A stretch of 64,000 nucleotides of DNA. It comes from Nitrospira sp. Its GTDB lineage: Bacteria > Nitrospirota > Nitrospiria > Nitrospirales > UBA8639. Positions within the stretch are counted from its first letter, which is position 1. Each line of letters starts with the position of its first letter. The notes under the pieces were generated by a model. The model had not been told where the DNA came from. It ran no database searches and was given only the letters and a program-made list of their open reading frames with translations. Location: NCBI GenBank assembly GCA_011523385.1, contig WTGX01000025.1:62001-126000 (forward strand). Reading direction: 5' to 3'. A program made the translations under genes and the position numbers. Shown here piece after piece: positions 33,586 through 42,463 of the stretch.

Positions 33586-34407
33586 CTAAAATTCTTCCTG
33601 ATCGCTTTGACCTTTTCGCGCGGAACGACACATCCCGCGAGTCGAGGTTTCCAAAAACGTCAGCAGGATCAGGACGTCCGGACTATCATCGAATTGATGG
33701 CGGGCCAGTTTGATGCTATCGGCCATGCGCTGGTTTTTTCGAAACAGCAGGCTGTAGGCTTGTTTCAACACGCGAATGCGCTGAGCGGAAAACTCTCCCC
33801 GGCGAAGTCCAATGGCATTAATCCCATAGAGATCGGCCCGGTTGCCGACTGCGCGCATGAACGGAGGCACGTCCCTTGCGACTGCGGAACATCCGCCGAT
33901 CATGGCGTAGTCGCCGATCCGCACGTATTGATGCACGCCCACCAATCCACCAATCACGGCATGATTTCCGACGGAAACATGTCCGGCAAGCGTCGCAGCA
34001 TTAGCCATGACGACACCATCGCCGATGTGACAATCATGCGCCACGTGCACGTAGGCCATCAAAAAATTATGCCGGCCGATCGTCGTGACACCGCCACCGA
34101 ACGCCGTCCCGCGGTTCACCGTCACGTACTCCCGCAAAATATTTTCATCGCCGATACTCACGCGCGTCGGCTCATCATGGTACTGGAGGTGCTGGGGCGG
34201 AGCCCCGATTGAAACGTAGGGAAAGATTTTACACCGTTGTCCGATATCCGTATGGCCTTCCAGGCTTACGTGTGAGCACAGTTCAGTCCCGCGACCGATT
34301 TTCACGTGCTCGCCGATAACGCAAAACGGGCCCACGATCACGTCCTCGTCGAGTTCGGATTTCGGATGCACGATAGCCGTGGGATGAATGGACCTACTCG
34401 ACATCAT
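33586..34407 (-). CDS. lpxA: UDP-N-acetylglucosamine acyltransferase
   Basis: 273 aa from the double ATG at 34407/34404 behind AAGGATC; it overlaps the fabZ end by 14 bases. It starts lipid A synthesis by transferring a 3-hydroxyacyl chain from ACP to UDP-GlcNAc. The left-handed beta-helix hexapeptide repeats are clear (IHPTAIVHPKSEL, VIVGPFCVIGEHVKIG, GDGVVMANAATLAGHVSVG), with catalytic-type HVAHDCHIG and C-terminal helices carrying RLRR-like LRRGEFSAQRIRVLKQAY. Overlap with fabZ implies coupled translation. Confidence 0.96.
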   Translation of the reverse strand: MMSSRSIHPTAIVHPKSELDEDVIVGPFCVIGEHVKIGRGTELCSHVSLEGHTDIGQRCKIFPYVSIGAPPQHLQYHDEPTRVSIGDENILREYVTVNRGTAFGGGVTTIGRHNFLMAYVHVAHDCHIGDGVVMANAATLAGHVSVGNHAVIGGLVGVHQYVRIGDYAMIGGCSAVARDVPPFMRAVGNRADLYGINAIGLRRGEFSAQRIRVLKQAYSLLFRKNQRMADSIKLARHQFDDSPDVLILLTFLETSTRGMCRSARKGQSDQEEF

Positions 34408-34915
34408 GATCCTTAAGGTTGGGGTGTCCCGTTTCCGCCCTCGTGGAGTCGGCCTGTTCCGATTGCAGCATCGCCGTTGATTCAGCCTCGCACACCAGGT
34501 CATTTCCGACAAAAGCCCTGCCTTGCATCTTCCAGAACGGTGGCCGGCGTTTAATCACTTCGACCTCCAACCGTATCTGATCGCCGGGAATCACGGGTTT
34601 GCGAAACTTGGCCTTATCGATTCCCGTCAGGTACACAATCGGAGATCCCTCAACGGACGACGATCGAATGACCAACACTCCGCCCAATTGGGCAAGCGCT
34701 TCGACGATTAACACGCCGGGGAAGATGGGACGCCCGGGGAAATGGCCCTGGAAGTACGGGTCATTGACCGTGACGTTTTTCAATCCGACTGCCCGTCGCC
34801 CAGAGTCAAACGCTACGACCCGGTCCACGAGCAAAAACGGGTAACGATGCGGAAGGATAGCCTGCACTTCAATGGCATCCATCACGATGTCCGGTTCGGC
34901 TATCTGATCGCTCAT
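34394..34915 (-). CDS. fabZ: 3-hydroxyacyl-ACP dehydratase
   Basis: 173 aa. Hot-dog fold enzyme that dehydrates 3-hydroxyacyl-ACP in fatty-acid elongation and thereby competes with LpxA for its substrate. Motifs LPHRYPFLLVDRV (catalytic His), GHFPGRPIFPGVLIVEALAQLGG (second catalytic Glu, in the helix after FPGV) and IDKAKFRKPVIPGD are intact. The C-terminus has about 25 extra polar residues. An upstream GTG at 34924 could be the start instead of the ATG at 34915. Confidence 0.96.
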   Translation of the reverse strand: MSDQIAEPDIVMDAIEVQAILPHRYPFLLVDRVVAFDSGRRAVGLKNVTVNDPYFQGHFPGRPIFPGVLIVEALAQLGGVLVIRSSSVEGSPIVYLTGIDKAKFRKPVIPGDQIRLEVEVIKRRPPFWKMQGRAFVGNDLVCEAESTAMLQSEQADSTRAETGHPNLKDHDVE

Positions 34916-34988
34916 GGTTCCCACATACCCTCAGACCGGAAAGGGCCGTCGTCCGGCGTCACCGGTGTGACGCGCGCGACCTTGTTCC

Positions 34989-35597
34989 TCAGCGTAACGG
35001 GGTCCGGTCCAAAATTTCCAGCACGGTGGATGAAAAGTCCATACTCTTGTCATAGTACCGCGTCGACGTATTCTTCCCTTTTTCGACGACGAGTCTCAAC
35101 CCTCGTTCTTGGGCAATTTGTTCGACTACCATGTCGACCTGTTCGCGAAATTCGTCCAGCAACTCGGCCTGCTTGGTCTGAAACTCCCGTGACATATTAC
35201 CGGCTTTTTGCTGGTAGTCCAACATACGCTGGCGCAATTGCTCTTCCTTTTGTTGTTTGGCCGAAGGACTTAAGACGCTGCCTTGACGCAACAACTCATT
35301 TTCCAGGTTCCGCAGTTCCTGCTGTTCCAGTTCAAGCAACGTCTGCCGATCCTTCATAAACTGGTTGAGCGTATCATTGACCTGGCGGCCGAGTTTCGAC
35401 TCTTTCAATAACCATTGCGTATCCACGACACCGATGACAATACCGGAACCCGCCGGCCGCTCCGTCGTGACGGAAATTCCGGCAGGCTCAGAAGTAGACG
35501 CCGCGCAACCGGTGGCTACCGACGACAGAATGCTCAAGCCCACCCGAAGCACGATTCCCGGGCATGACAACCGATGCGAACCGCTCATGTGGCGCAT
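34989..35597 (-). CDS. OmpH/Skp family periplasmic chaperone
   Basis: About 202 aa; the exact ATG (35597 or 35588) is uncertain. An N-terminal hydrophobic segment ends in SSVATGC, a possible lipoprotein-type cleavage site. The rest is an OmpH domain: IGVVDTQWLLKESKLGRQVN, then a long coiled coil rich in Glu/Gln (LLELEQQELRNLENELLRQG to QTKQAELLDEF) and a final VVEKGKNTSTRYYDKSMDFS strand pair. Skp-type proteins hold unfolded outer-membrane proteins for the Bam complex, whose BamA gene lies immediately upstream (11-base gap). Confidence 0.88.
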   Translation of the reverse strand: MRHMSGSHRLSCPGIVLRVGLSILSSVATGCAASTSEPAGISVTTERPAGSGIVIGVVDTQWLLKESKLGRQVNDTLNQFMKDRQTLLELEQQELRNLENELLRQGSVLSPSAKQQKEEQLRQRMLDYQQKAGNMSREFQTKQAELLDEFREQVDMVVEQIAQERGLRLVVEKGKNTSTRYYDKSMDFSSTVLEILDRTPLR

Positions 35598-35607
35598 GCT
35601 TTGCACG

Positions 35608-37941
35608 CTAGAAGACGTTCCCAACGGAAAACTCAAAGACGCTGGATTGTTCTTGGGCCATGCGATCCAATTTGAGGCCCCATGCCGCACGTAAAGGTCC
35701 GAACGGTGAAATCCAGCGCACCTCTACTCCCGTTGCCTTTCGCAAATTGAAATTCAAATTTTCTTCTTCGGCAAAACCCTTCCCGTAATCAAAAAAGAGT
35801 ACTCCGTTCAATTTTGCCGCAGGAAGGACGGGGAAAATGAACTCGGTATTCACAATCAACTGTTTATTCCCTCCTGCCAACGTTCCGGAATCGGTCACGG
35901 GACCGGCTCGCCCGAATTGAAACCCGCGCATCGTATTGATGCCGCCGACAAAAAAGAGTTCCGTCAGGGGCACGGAATCTCCCGAATACCCGTCCGCCAT
36001 ACCGAACCGCCCACGGAACGCCATCCTGAGATCCCACATGGGTAACGGGATATATTTCAACCCATCAAGCGCGAATCGATAGAAATTATTGGTTCCTCCC
36101 AGCGCCTCGGTTCCGAAACCCAGGCGCAGCCCCGTTCTCGATCCGGTACGTGGGTCCTGGAAAAAGTCACGGGTATCACGAAAGATGCTCGAACGAAACC
36201 CCGTCGTGGATTGATCGCCAAGTTGGTTCCGAATGAACGACGTTGCGTCACTGGCCGCGTTTGTAATTCTGATTTGCTCGCCGACGAGAGTAAAACTTCC
36301 CGTGATATATTCGGAAAAGGCTCTTCCCCATTGGACCGTTCCGCCCTTTCTCTCTTCCTGGTACGTCAAGAAATTCGTTTGCGTGCTAAACCCGTCCGCC
36401 TGGAAGGAAGTAGGGCCGTCAAACAGCGCCGGATTCCTGAACGTCAGGACGCCGATCGTTCGACGAACGCCGACTTGTCCGCGAACTCGGACCAAATACC
36501 CCAAACCGAATAAGTTCCCTTCCGTGATATTGGCAATGGCCGTAAATTGATCGAGAGTGCTGAACCCGCCGCCGATACTGAATTGCCCCGTGGGCTTCTC
36601 TTTGACTCGCACTTGCACGTCGACCTTATCTTCCACCACGTGTTCGGGAACCAGCTCGACGGTTTCGAAGAAATTCAGATTATTGAGTCGTTGAAAACTG
36701 CGCTTGATGGCCGCGGAATCCAGGACTTCCTGTTCATCCACCCGCAGTTCCCGGCGAATGACGTTGTCACGCGTCTTATCATTCCCCGCAATGTGAATCT
36801 CTCTGACCCGAATCAGCGACCCTTCCGTGATCGTAAAGGTAATGTCCGTCGTCAACGTATCAGAGTCAGGAGACAGATTGGGCGTGACTTCGGCGAATGC
36901 ATAGCCTTCTGCTCCATATATGTCCGTTACGCGAGAAATTTCTTCACGGACCGTCGTACGTTGAAACACGTCATCGGGACGGATAAACGAATATCGCGCA
37001 AGGGCTTCGTCTTCAAAAACCGTATTCCCTTCATAGCGGACCGTTTGAACCGTATACGGTTGACCTTCACTGATTTGAAACGTCAGGTTCACGGATTCTT
37101 TATCGGCAATCAGTTCAATGGCAGGCGTCCCGACCTGGACGTCAAGATAGCCTCTATTCGAATAATATTCCTTGATCCGTTCAATATCGCTTGAGAGTTC
37201 TTCCTGGTGCAGGATCCCCGCGTCCGTGATGAGGGAGAGGAACGGGGTCCATTCCTGATTGGCCATCACACTTAATAAATCTTTTTTGTCGAACACGGTC
37301 ATGCCAACGAAATGAATCGTATCGATCGTGGCTCGCACTCCTTCCTGGATGAAAAAAGTCACACGATTGCGACTCTCCCGTAATTCCTGAATGATCGGAA
37401 TGACTTTGACCTTGTGATACCCGCTTTTTTCATATTCCGCCCTGATCTTCTCCGCACTCGCTTTGGCCGCTTGTTGATCGAGAAATACTTGATTCTTCAG
37501 CGTGATGACCTCTTTCAACTTGTCGTCCGACAACGCATCATTCCCATCAAAGACAATGGCCGTCACAAAGGGTTTTTCTTGCACCACGAAAGTGACCGCG
37601 ACGCCTTTCGCTGTCGTTTCCGTCTGTACTTCCACGTCGTCAAAAAAGCCCATATCGTAAATCCGTCGAATCTGCTGCTGCGTCACCTGAGGTGAAAGCG
37701 GATCTCCCGTTTTGAGGGTCACGTTCCCAAGAATCGCATCCGACTCGATTCGCTGATTTCCCGCAATGGCAATGCTTTCCACGATCACGTCCTGTGCCTG
37801 ACTCAACGCCGGTGAAGACATATTCATGAATAAGCATCCGGACGCGAGAATAATCCGCAGCACGCCACCGGTTACGGCTCTCACGGGGATTCCGGGGTTG
37901 AGAATCGTCGAACGCGGCTTCTTTGAACTGATTTCCATCAT
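35608..37941 (-). CDS. bamA: Outer membrane protein assembly factor BamA
   Basis: 777 aa from the ATG at 37941, at the head of the envelope cluster. A signal peptide (LRIILASGCLFMNMSSPALSQA) is followed by five POTRA domains (about residues 45-400; e.g. VESIAIAGNQRIESDAIL, VRYEGNTVFEDEAL, REIHIAGNDKTRDNVIRREL). The C-terminal 16-strand barrel has IGGGFSTLDQF, the loop motif MRGFQFGRAGP and a terminal Phe. BamA inserts outer-membrane proteins and is essential. A near-consensus minus-strand promoter lies about 150 bases upstream. Gap 37942-38342 holds only these signals and a small hairpin. Confidence 0.96.
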   Translation of the reverse strand: MMEISSKKPRSTILNPGIPVRAVTGGVLRIILASGCLFMNMSSPALSQAQDVIVESIAIAGNQRIESDAILGNVTLKTGDPLSPQVTQQQIRRIYDMGFFDDVEVQTETTAKGVAVTFVVQEKPFVTAIVFDGNDALSDDKLKEVITLKNQVFLDQQAAKASAEKIRAEYEKSGYHKVKVIPIIQELRESRNRVTFFIQEGVRATIDTIHFVGMTVFDKKDLLSVMANQEWTPFLSLITDAGILHQEELSSDIERIKEYYSNRGYLDVQVGTPAIELIADKESVNLTFQISEGQPYTVQTVRYEGNTVFEDEALARYSFIRPDDVFQRTTVREEISRVTDIYGAEGYAFAEVTPNLSPDSDTLTTDITFTITEGSLIRVREIHIAGNDKTRDNVIRRELRVDEQEVLDSAAIKRSFQRLNNLNFFETVELVPEHVVEDKVDVQVRVKEKPTGQFSIGGGFSTLDQFTAIANITEGNLFGLGYLVRVRGQVGVRRTIGVLTFRNPALFDGPTSFQADGFSTQTNFLTYQEERKGGTVQWGRAFSEYITGSFTLVGEQIRITNAASDATSFIRNQLGDQSTTGFRSSIFRDTRDFFQDPRTGSRTGLRLGFGTEALGGTNNFYRFALDGLKYIPLPMWDLRMAFRGRFGMADGYSGDSVPLTELFFVGGINTMRGFQFGRAGPVTDSGTLAGGNKQLIVNTEFIFPVLPAAKLNGVLFFDYGKGFAEEENLNFNLRKATGVEVRWISPFGPLRAAWGLKLDRMAQEQSSVFEFSVGNVF

Positions 37942-38053
37942 TTTGTGTTCCGGACAAAAACGTCCCCCTTTGGGACAGGGGCAATACAATCACAAGTGAG
38001 GACCGGCACTCAAGGGCGAGAAACGAACATACAGTGGTTTTCAGGGGACCGGA

Positions 38054-38073
38054 TTCAGATATTCAAATCTGAA
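38054..38073 (-). promoter_or_regulatory. Hairpin in the bamA leader
   Basis: TTCAGAT (38054-38060) and ATCTGAA (38067-38073) are a perfect 7-bp inverted repeat with a 6-base loop, between the bamA promoter and start codon. It could stabilise the leader or serve as an operator. Confidence 0.4.
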
Positions 38074-38096
38074 AGGATGCGATGAAAAGGTGCGTC

Positions 38097-38125
38097 ATTA
38101 TAGATCGACCCGTATGGCTTGTAAA
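38097..38125 (-). promoter_or_regulatory. Promoter of the bamA-lpx envelope operon
   Basis: On the minus strand TTTACA (38125-38120) and a perfect TATAAT (38102-38097) are 17 bases apart. The start site would lie near 38090, giving a leader of about 150 bases before bamA. Downstream genes to kdtA have small gaps or overlaps, so this may drive the whole cluster. Confidence 0.75.
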
Positions 38126-38156
38126 GTTTGGAAGGCTTGAGATGGAGCTTCTTTCC

Positions 38157-38186
38157 TTGACATTCATTTTTTTGTTTACCTACTAT
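38157..38186 (+). promoter_or_regulatory. Candidate promoter of lon
   Basis: TTGACA (38157-38162) and TACTAT (38181-38186) are spaced by 18 bases. They lie about 155 bases before the lon ATG and back to back with the bamA promoter. No heat-shock CIRCE element was seen. Confidence 0.6.
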
Positions 38187-38342
38187 TGAATGACTCGTTG
38201 AGAACAAACTCGACGACTGAAAGCTGCAATCCGTATGGGTGAATGACGGACAATTCCTGCCCCCGGTGGTGCTACCCCAAAAATTTGTTTGGCGCTGTGT
38301 TACACGTAACGTTTGCCGACTCGAAACTTCTCGCAACGATCA

Positions 38343-40790
38343 ATGACTGAAGAACTGCATCAGGCTCCTCCAAACGTTGATATTCCTGACGACCTGCCGT
38401 TGATCCCCGTGAGGGACATCGTGGTCTTTCCGTACATGGTGCTGCCCTTGTTTGTCGGACGGGAAATGTCGATCAAGGCGATAGAAACGGCCCTTGCCGG
38501 CAATCGAATGGTCCTTCTGGCGACTCAAAAAGCCCATGACACGGAAACGCCGGCGCCGACGGACATTTTCGAAACCGGTACGGTCGGCATGATTATGCGC
38601 ATGCTGAAACTCCCTGATGAGCGAATCAAAATTCTGGTCCAAGGCCTGACCAAGGCAAAGATCATCCACTATCTCCAATCCGAGCCGTTTTACTCCGTTC
38701 GCATTCAGCCCTTCCCGGCTTCTCGCGAACCGGCCGCATCCCTCGAAACCGAAGCCGTCATTCGAACCGCAAAAGAAGGGGTGGACCGTGTCGCCAGCCT
38801 GGGGAAAGTGATCATGCCGGACGTCATGGTGGTCATCGAAAACATGGATGAACCCGGCCGGCTGGCCGACCTCATTGTATCGAACCTTGGCTTGAAAGTG
38901 GAGGTGACCCAGGAAATTTTGGAAACCGACGATCCGGTGACCCGGCTGAAACGCGTGACGGAGATCCTCTCGAAAGAGATTGACGTATTGTCGATGCAAC
39001 AGAAGATCCAAGCCGACGCCAAAGGCGAGATCGATAAAACGCAACGGGAATACTTTCTTCGTGAGCAGTTGAAAGCCATTCAGAAAGAACTTGGGGAATT
39101 GGATGATCGGGCCGAAGAAGTGGCGGAATTTCGAAAACGCATTGAAGAGTGCCGCATGCCGGACAAGGTCCTGAAGGAAGCGGAAAAACAATTAAAACGT
39201 CTCGAAAAGATGCACCCCGACACCGCCGAGGCGGCGACCGTGCGTACCTACATGGAATGGATGGTGGAAATTCCGTGGAGCCACGCCTCCACGGACAATC
39301 TGGACATTGACGCCGCCAAGAAGGTGCTCAACGAAGACCACTATGACCTGGAAAAGGTCAAGGAACGCATCCTCGAATATTTGGCCGTCCGCAAACTCAA
39401 GGAAAAACTCAAAGGTCCGATTCTGTGTTTTGTCGGCCCACCCGGCGTGGGAAAAACGTCGTTGGGGAAATCCATTGCCCGGGCCTTGGGTCGGGAATTC
39501 GTGCGCATGAGCCTGGGTGGGGTGCGTGACGAAGCCGAAATCCGTGGACATCGCCGCACGTACGTCGGGGCCTTGCCCGGACGGATCATGCAAGGCATCA
39601 AGCAGGCGGGAACCAATAATCCCGTGTTCATGCTGGATGAAGTCGACAAAGTCGGCATGGATTTTCGCGGTGACCCTTCAGCGGCGCTGTTGGAAGTGTT
39701 GGACCCCGAGCAAAACCACGCGTTCACGGACCATTATTTGGGCGTCCCCTTCGACCTCAGCAACGTGATGTTTATCACGACGGCCAATCTCATGGACCCC
39801 ATTCTTTCGGCTCTCCGGGACCGGATGGAAATTATTGAAATCCCCGGATATACCGAAGAAGAAAAACTGGGGATTGCCCGGCGCTATCTCATCCCGCGGC
39901 AACTGGAAAAACACGGTATTTCAGAGAAACATTTTCGCGTCACCGATCTTGCCGTTCAAAGAATCGTGACCCACTATACGCGAGAAGCCGGCGTCCGCAA
40001 CCTCGAACGGGAACTCGCCAACGCCATGAGGAAAGTGGCCCGGCGCGTCGCCGAAGGCAAACCGAAACTCCAATCCATCACGCCGCGTTCCCTCCGCACC
40101 TACATCGGCATTCCCAAATACCTGCCGGAAACCGAAAAGGAAAAAGACCAGGTCGGGTTGGCCATCGGATTGGCCTGGACGGAAACGGGGGGGGAAACGC
40201 TGCACATCGAAGCCACGGGCATGCAGGGCAAAGGCAACTTGACCTTAACGGGTCATCTCGGCGACGTCATGAAGGAATCCGCTCAGGCCGCGCTCAGCTT
40301 TGTCCGGGCACAAGCCGGCGCGCTGGGCATCAAGGAAGAAACCTTCTCGACAACCGACATTCATATTCACGTGCCTGCCGGCGCCATCCCCAAGGATGGA
40401 CCTTCAGCGGGGATTACCATGGCGACGGCTCTCGCGTCGAATCTGGCGAATATTGCCGTCCGGCACGACGTCGCCATGACGGGAGAAATCACCCTCCGCG
40501 GACGCATTCTGCCCATCGGCGGGTTGAAAGAGAAAATCCTGGCGGCGAAGCGGGTTTCGATCCCTCGCATCATTCTGCCCAAACGAAACGAGAAAGATTT
40601 GGAAGAACTTCCCAAACACTTATTGAAAGGTATCAAAATCATATTCGCGGAAAGGGTGGACCAGGTCTTCGCGGCAGCGCTTCTGCGCCCGGTACGTCAC
40701 AAACCCAAGCCGCCTGCACGCGCCAAAACAGCAGCTTCAAACCGAAAACAACGGGTGGCTGCTCTGCCTGTAAAAAAGGCCCGGCGGTGA
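38343..40790 (+). CDS. lon: ATP-dependent protease Lon
   Basis: 815 aa from the ATG at 38343. N-terminal LON substrate-binding domain (LPLIPVRDIVVFPYMVLPLF), a coiled linker with QREYFLREQLKAIQKELGE, the AAA+ module with Walker A GPPGVGKTSLGKS, Walker B NPVFMLDEVDKVG, and the Lon proteolytic domain with the Ser-Lys dyad (PKDGPSAG and GLKEKILAA). It degrades misfolded and regulatory proteins in the cytosol. The stop overlaps the thiL GTG (GTGA), so both are co-translated. A basic, Lys/Ala-rich tail of about 30 residues follows the normal end. Confidence 0.98.
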   Translation: MTEELHQAPPNVDIPDDLPLIPVRDIVVFPYMVLPLFVGREMSIKAIETALAGNRMVLLATQKAHDTETPAPTDIFETGTVGMIMRMLKLPDERIKILVQGLTKAKIIHYLQSEPFYSVRIQPFPASREPAASLETEAVIRTAKEGVDRVASLGKVIMPDVMVVIENMDEPGRLADLIVSNLGLKVEVTQEILETDDPVTRLKRVTEILSKEIDVLSMQQKIQADAKGEIDKTQREYFLREQLKAIQKELGELDDRAEEVAEFRKRIEECRMPDKVLKEAEKQLKRLEKMHPDTAEAATVRTYMEWMVEIPWSHASTDNLDIDAAKKVLNEDHYDLEKVKERILEYLAVRKLKEKLKGPILCFVGPPGVGKTSLGKSIARALGREFVRMSLGGVRDEAEIRGHRRTYVGALPGRIMQGIKQAGTNNPVFMLDEVDKVGMDFRGDPSAALLEVLDPEQNHAFTDHYLGVPFDLSNVMFITTANLMDPILSALRDRMEIIEIPGYTEEEKLGIARRYLIPRQLEKHGISEKHFRVTDLAVQRIVTHYTREAGVRNLERELANAMRKVARRVAEGKPKLQSITPRSLRTYIGIPKYLPETEKEKDQVGLAIGLAWTETGGETLHIEATGMQGKGNLTLTGHLGDVMKESAQAALSFVRAQAGALGIKEETFSTTDIHIHVPAGAIPKDGPSAGITMATALASNLANIAVRHDVAMTGEITLRGRILPIGGLKEKILAAKRVSIPRIILPKRNEKDLEELPKHLLKGIKIIFAERVDQVFAAALLRPVRHKPKPPARAKTAASNRKQRVAALPVKKARR

Positions 40791-41833
40791 ACCGCTCATC
40801 CACGCGTGATTCCCTGGAGACCATCGGAGAATTCGGGCTCATCCGACAATTGCAACGCCAGTGGCCCGCGTCCTCTCCCTGGATTATCACCGGCATTGGC
40901 GACGACGCCGCCATGCTGAAAGCACCGCCGGGGCAACAGCTCCTAATCAGCACCGACGTCCTGATTGAAGACATCCATTTCGACTTGAACTATCAGACCC
41001 CGAAGGACCTCGGCTGGCGCGCGGGGGTGGCCAACCTCAGTGATATCGCGGCCATGGGGGGCACCCCGCTGTACCTGCTCGTCTCGATGGCCCTTCCCGT
41101 CCGGGTTCCACCTCAACACGTCCGTGAACTCTATCGGGGAATCCAAGCGGCCTGCCGCCCCTTCAACGTCGAATTGATCGGCGGGGACACCTCCTCATCT
41201 CCGTCGCAGATCTTTCTCAGCCTGACTATCATGGGATCGGTACGAGTGAATCGTGCGCTGACCAGAAACAATGCTGAAATCGGGGACCATATTTACGTGA
41301 CCGGAACTCTCGGTGATTCCAACGCCGGCCTCCGCATTTTGCAAACCCATTCGGCAAACCGGCGACAATTCCACGCGCCGGCCGTTGAAACGTTTCTCGT
41401 CCGGCGTCACCTGCGACCGGCCCCGCGGATTCACGTCGGACAACTCCTGGCCAACCGAAAGCTCGCGCACGCCGCGATTGATCTTTCCGACGGACTCTCT
41501 TCAGACGTAGGACACGTCTGCGAAGAAAGCCGGGTGGGCGCCGAGATCCGCGCAACCGCCCTTCCGCTTTCTTCCCAACTGCGCGCCTTTGCCCGGCGAG
41601 ACAAGAGAGACCCCGTAGAGATCGCTCTCCAAGGGGGGGAAGATTATGAACTCCTTTTTACCGCCCCTGCCAAACATCATCAGAACGTGTTGCGCGTCTC
41701 CGAACAAACAAAGGTGTCCATAACCTGTATTGGTGAAATCAAACCGAAGACCTTCGGTCGACAACTTGTGCTCCCCTCGGGCCGGAAACAAAAACTTTCA
41801 AGCGAGAGTTTTCGTCACTTCAACAATCGATAA
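40787..41833 (+). CDS. thiL: Thiamine-monophosphate kinase
   Basis: 348 aa, GTG start overlapping the lon stop by 4 bases. It makes thiamine diphosphate from thiamine phosphate and ATP. The PurM-type motifs GIGDDAAML, STDVLIEDIHFDLNY, WRAGVANLSDIAAMGG, GGDTSSS and VTGTLGDSNAG, DLSDGLSSDVGH and LQGGEDYELLFT are intact. No TPP riboswitch is apparent upstream, since it is translated behind lon. Confidence 0.95.
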   Translation: MNRSSTRDSLETIGEFGLIRQLQRQWPASSPWIITGIGDDAAMLKAPPGQQLLISTDVLIEDIHFDLNYQTPKDLGWRAGVANLSDIAAMGGTPLYLLVSMALPVRVPPQHVRELYRGIQAACRPFNVELIGGDTSSSPSQIFLSLTIMGSVRVNRALTRNNAEIGDHIYVTGTLGDSNAGLRILQTHSANRRQFHAPAVETFLVRRHLRPAPRIHVGQLLANRKLAHAAIDLSDGLSSDVGHVCEESRVGAEIRATALPLSSQLRAFARRDKRDPVEIALQGGEDYELLFTAPAKHHQNVLRVSEQTKVSITCIGEIKPKTFGRQLVLPSGRKQKLSSESFRHFNNR

Positions 41834-41853
41834 GACTTGCCGATTCCCGCATC

Positions 41854-42315
41854 GTGGTCACGCCCAACTATCTTCGCGCGAAAATACGCGAAGCGCTCCA
41901 TCTCGGAGAAACGCCTCAACGCACGGCCGTTGCCTTTGCCCTTGGAGTCTTCATTGCGTTCACCCCGACCTATGGGCTGCATACCGCGAGTGTTGTGTGC
42001 CTGGCCTGGGCTCTCCGGCTGAATTTTCCCGCTATCATGGCCGGCTCACTCATCAATAATCCCTGGACGGTCGTCCCGATTTTAGGAGCCACGATGTGGA
42101 CGGGATTTTCTCTGTTGGGCATCCGGGATATTCCGGACGTGTCCTGGAGTCACCTTTCCCTCACCACACTCTACGAAACGGTGCGGCCCTTCATTCTACC
42201 GTTTACCCTTGGGGCTTTGGCCCTGAGCATACTGGGTGCCCTGCTGGCCTATCCTTTGGCATTGTTCGTGATCGTCCGGTACCGCAAACAAAGCGCTCCT
42301 CAACCGACCAAATAA
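41854..42315 (+). CDS. DUF2062 domain membrane protein
   Basis: 153 aa, GTG start. DUF2062 is recognised by AVAFALGVFIAFTPTYGLHT, LINNPWTVVP and a C-terminal pair of membrane helices (FTLGALALSILGALLAYPLA). Three to four spans in total. DUF2062 proteins are small inner-membrane proteins of unknown role, often found near envelope or glycosyltransferase genes. It follows thiL by 20 bases and is probably in the same operon. Confidence 0.88.
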   Translation: MVTPNYLRAKIREALHLGETPQRTAVAFALGVFIAFTPTYGLHTASVVCLAWALRLNFPAIMAGSLINNPWTVVPILGATMWTGFSLLGIRDIPDVSWSHLSLTTLYETVRPFILPFTLGALALSILGALLAYPLALFVIVRYRKQSAPQPTK

Positions 42316-42463
42316 CGCCCCCGCAGCCCAACACATTCAAGACTCTTTATTCTATAAAACCAATTTACTTTGGGTTGATAAAATCAGGACAAGAGTTGTT
42401 CATTCCATAACGCTGAGTTAAGATTTCCATGGAGTGATTCGACCTCGTGCCACGCGAGACCTG

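Noticed and set aside
32720-33631. Longer LpxI start at 33631
   Set aside because: It would overlap the lpxA coding end and add an Arg-rich leader not seen in LpxI; the GTG at 33571 fits the family length.
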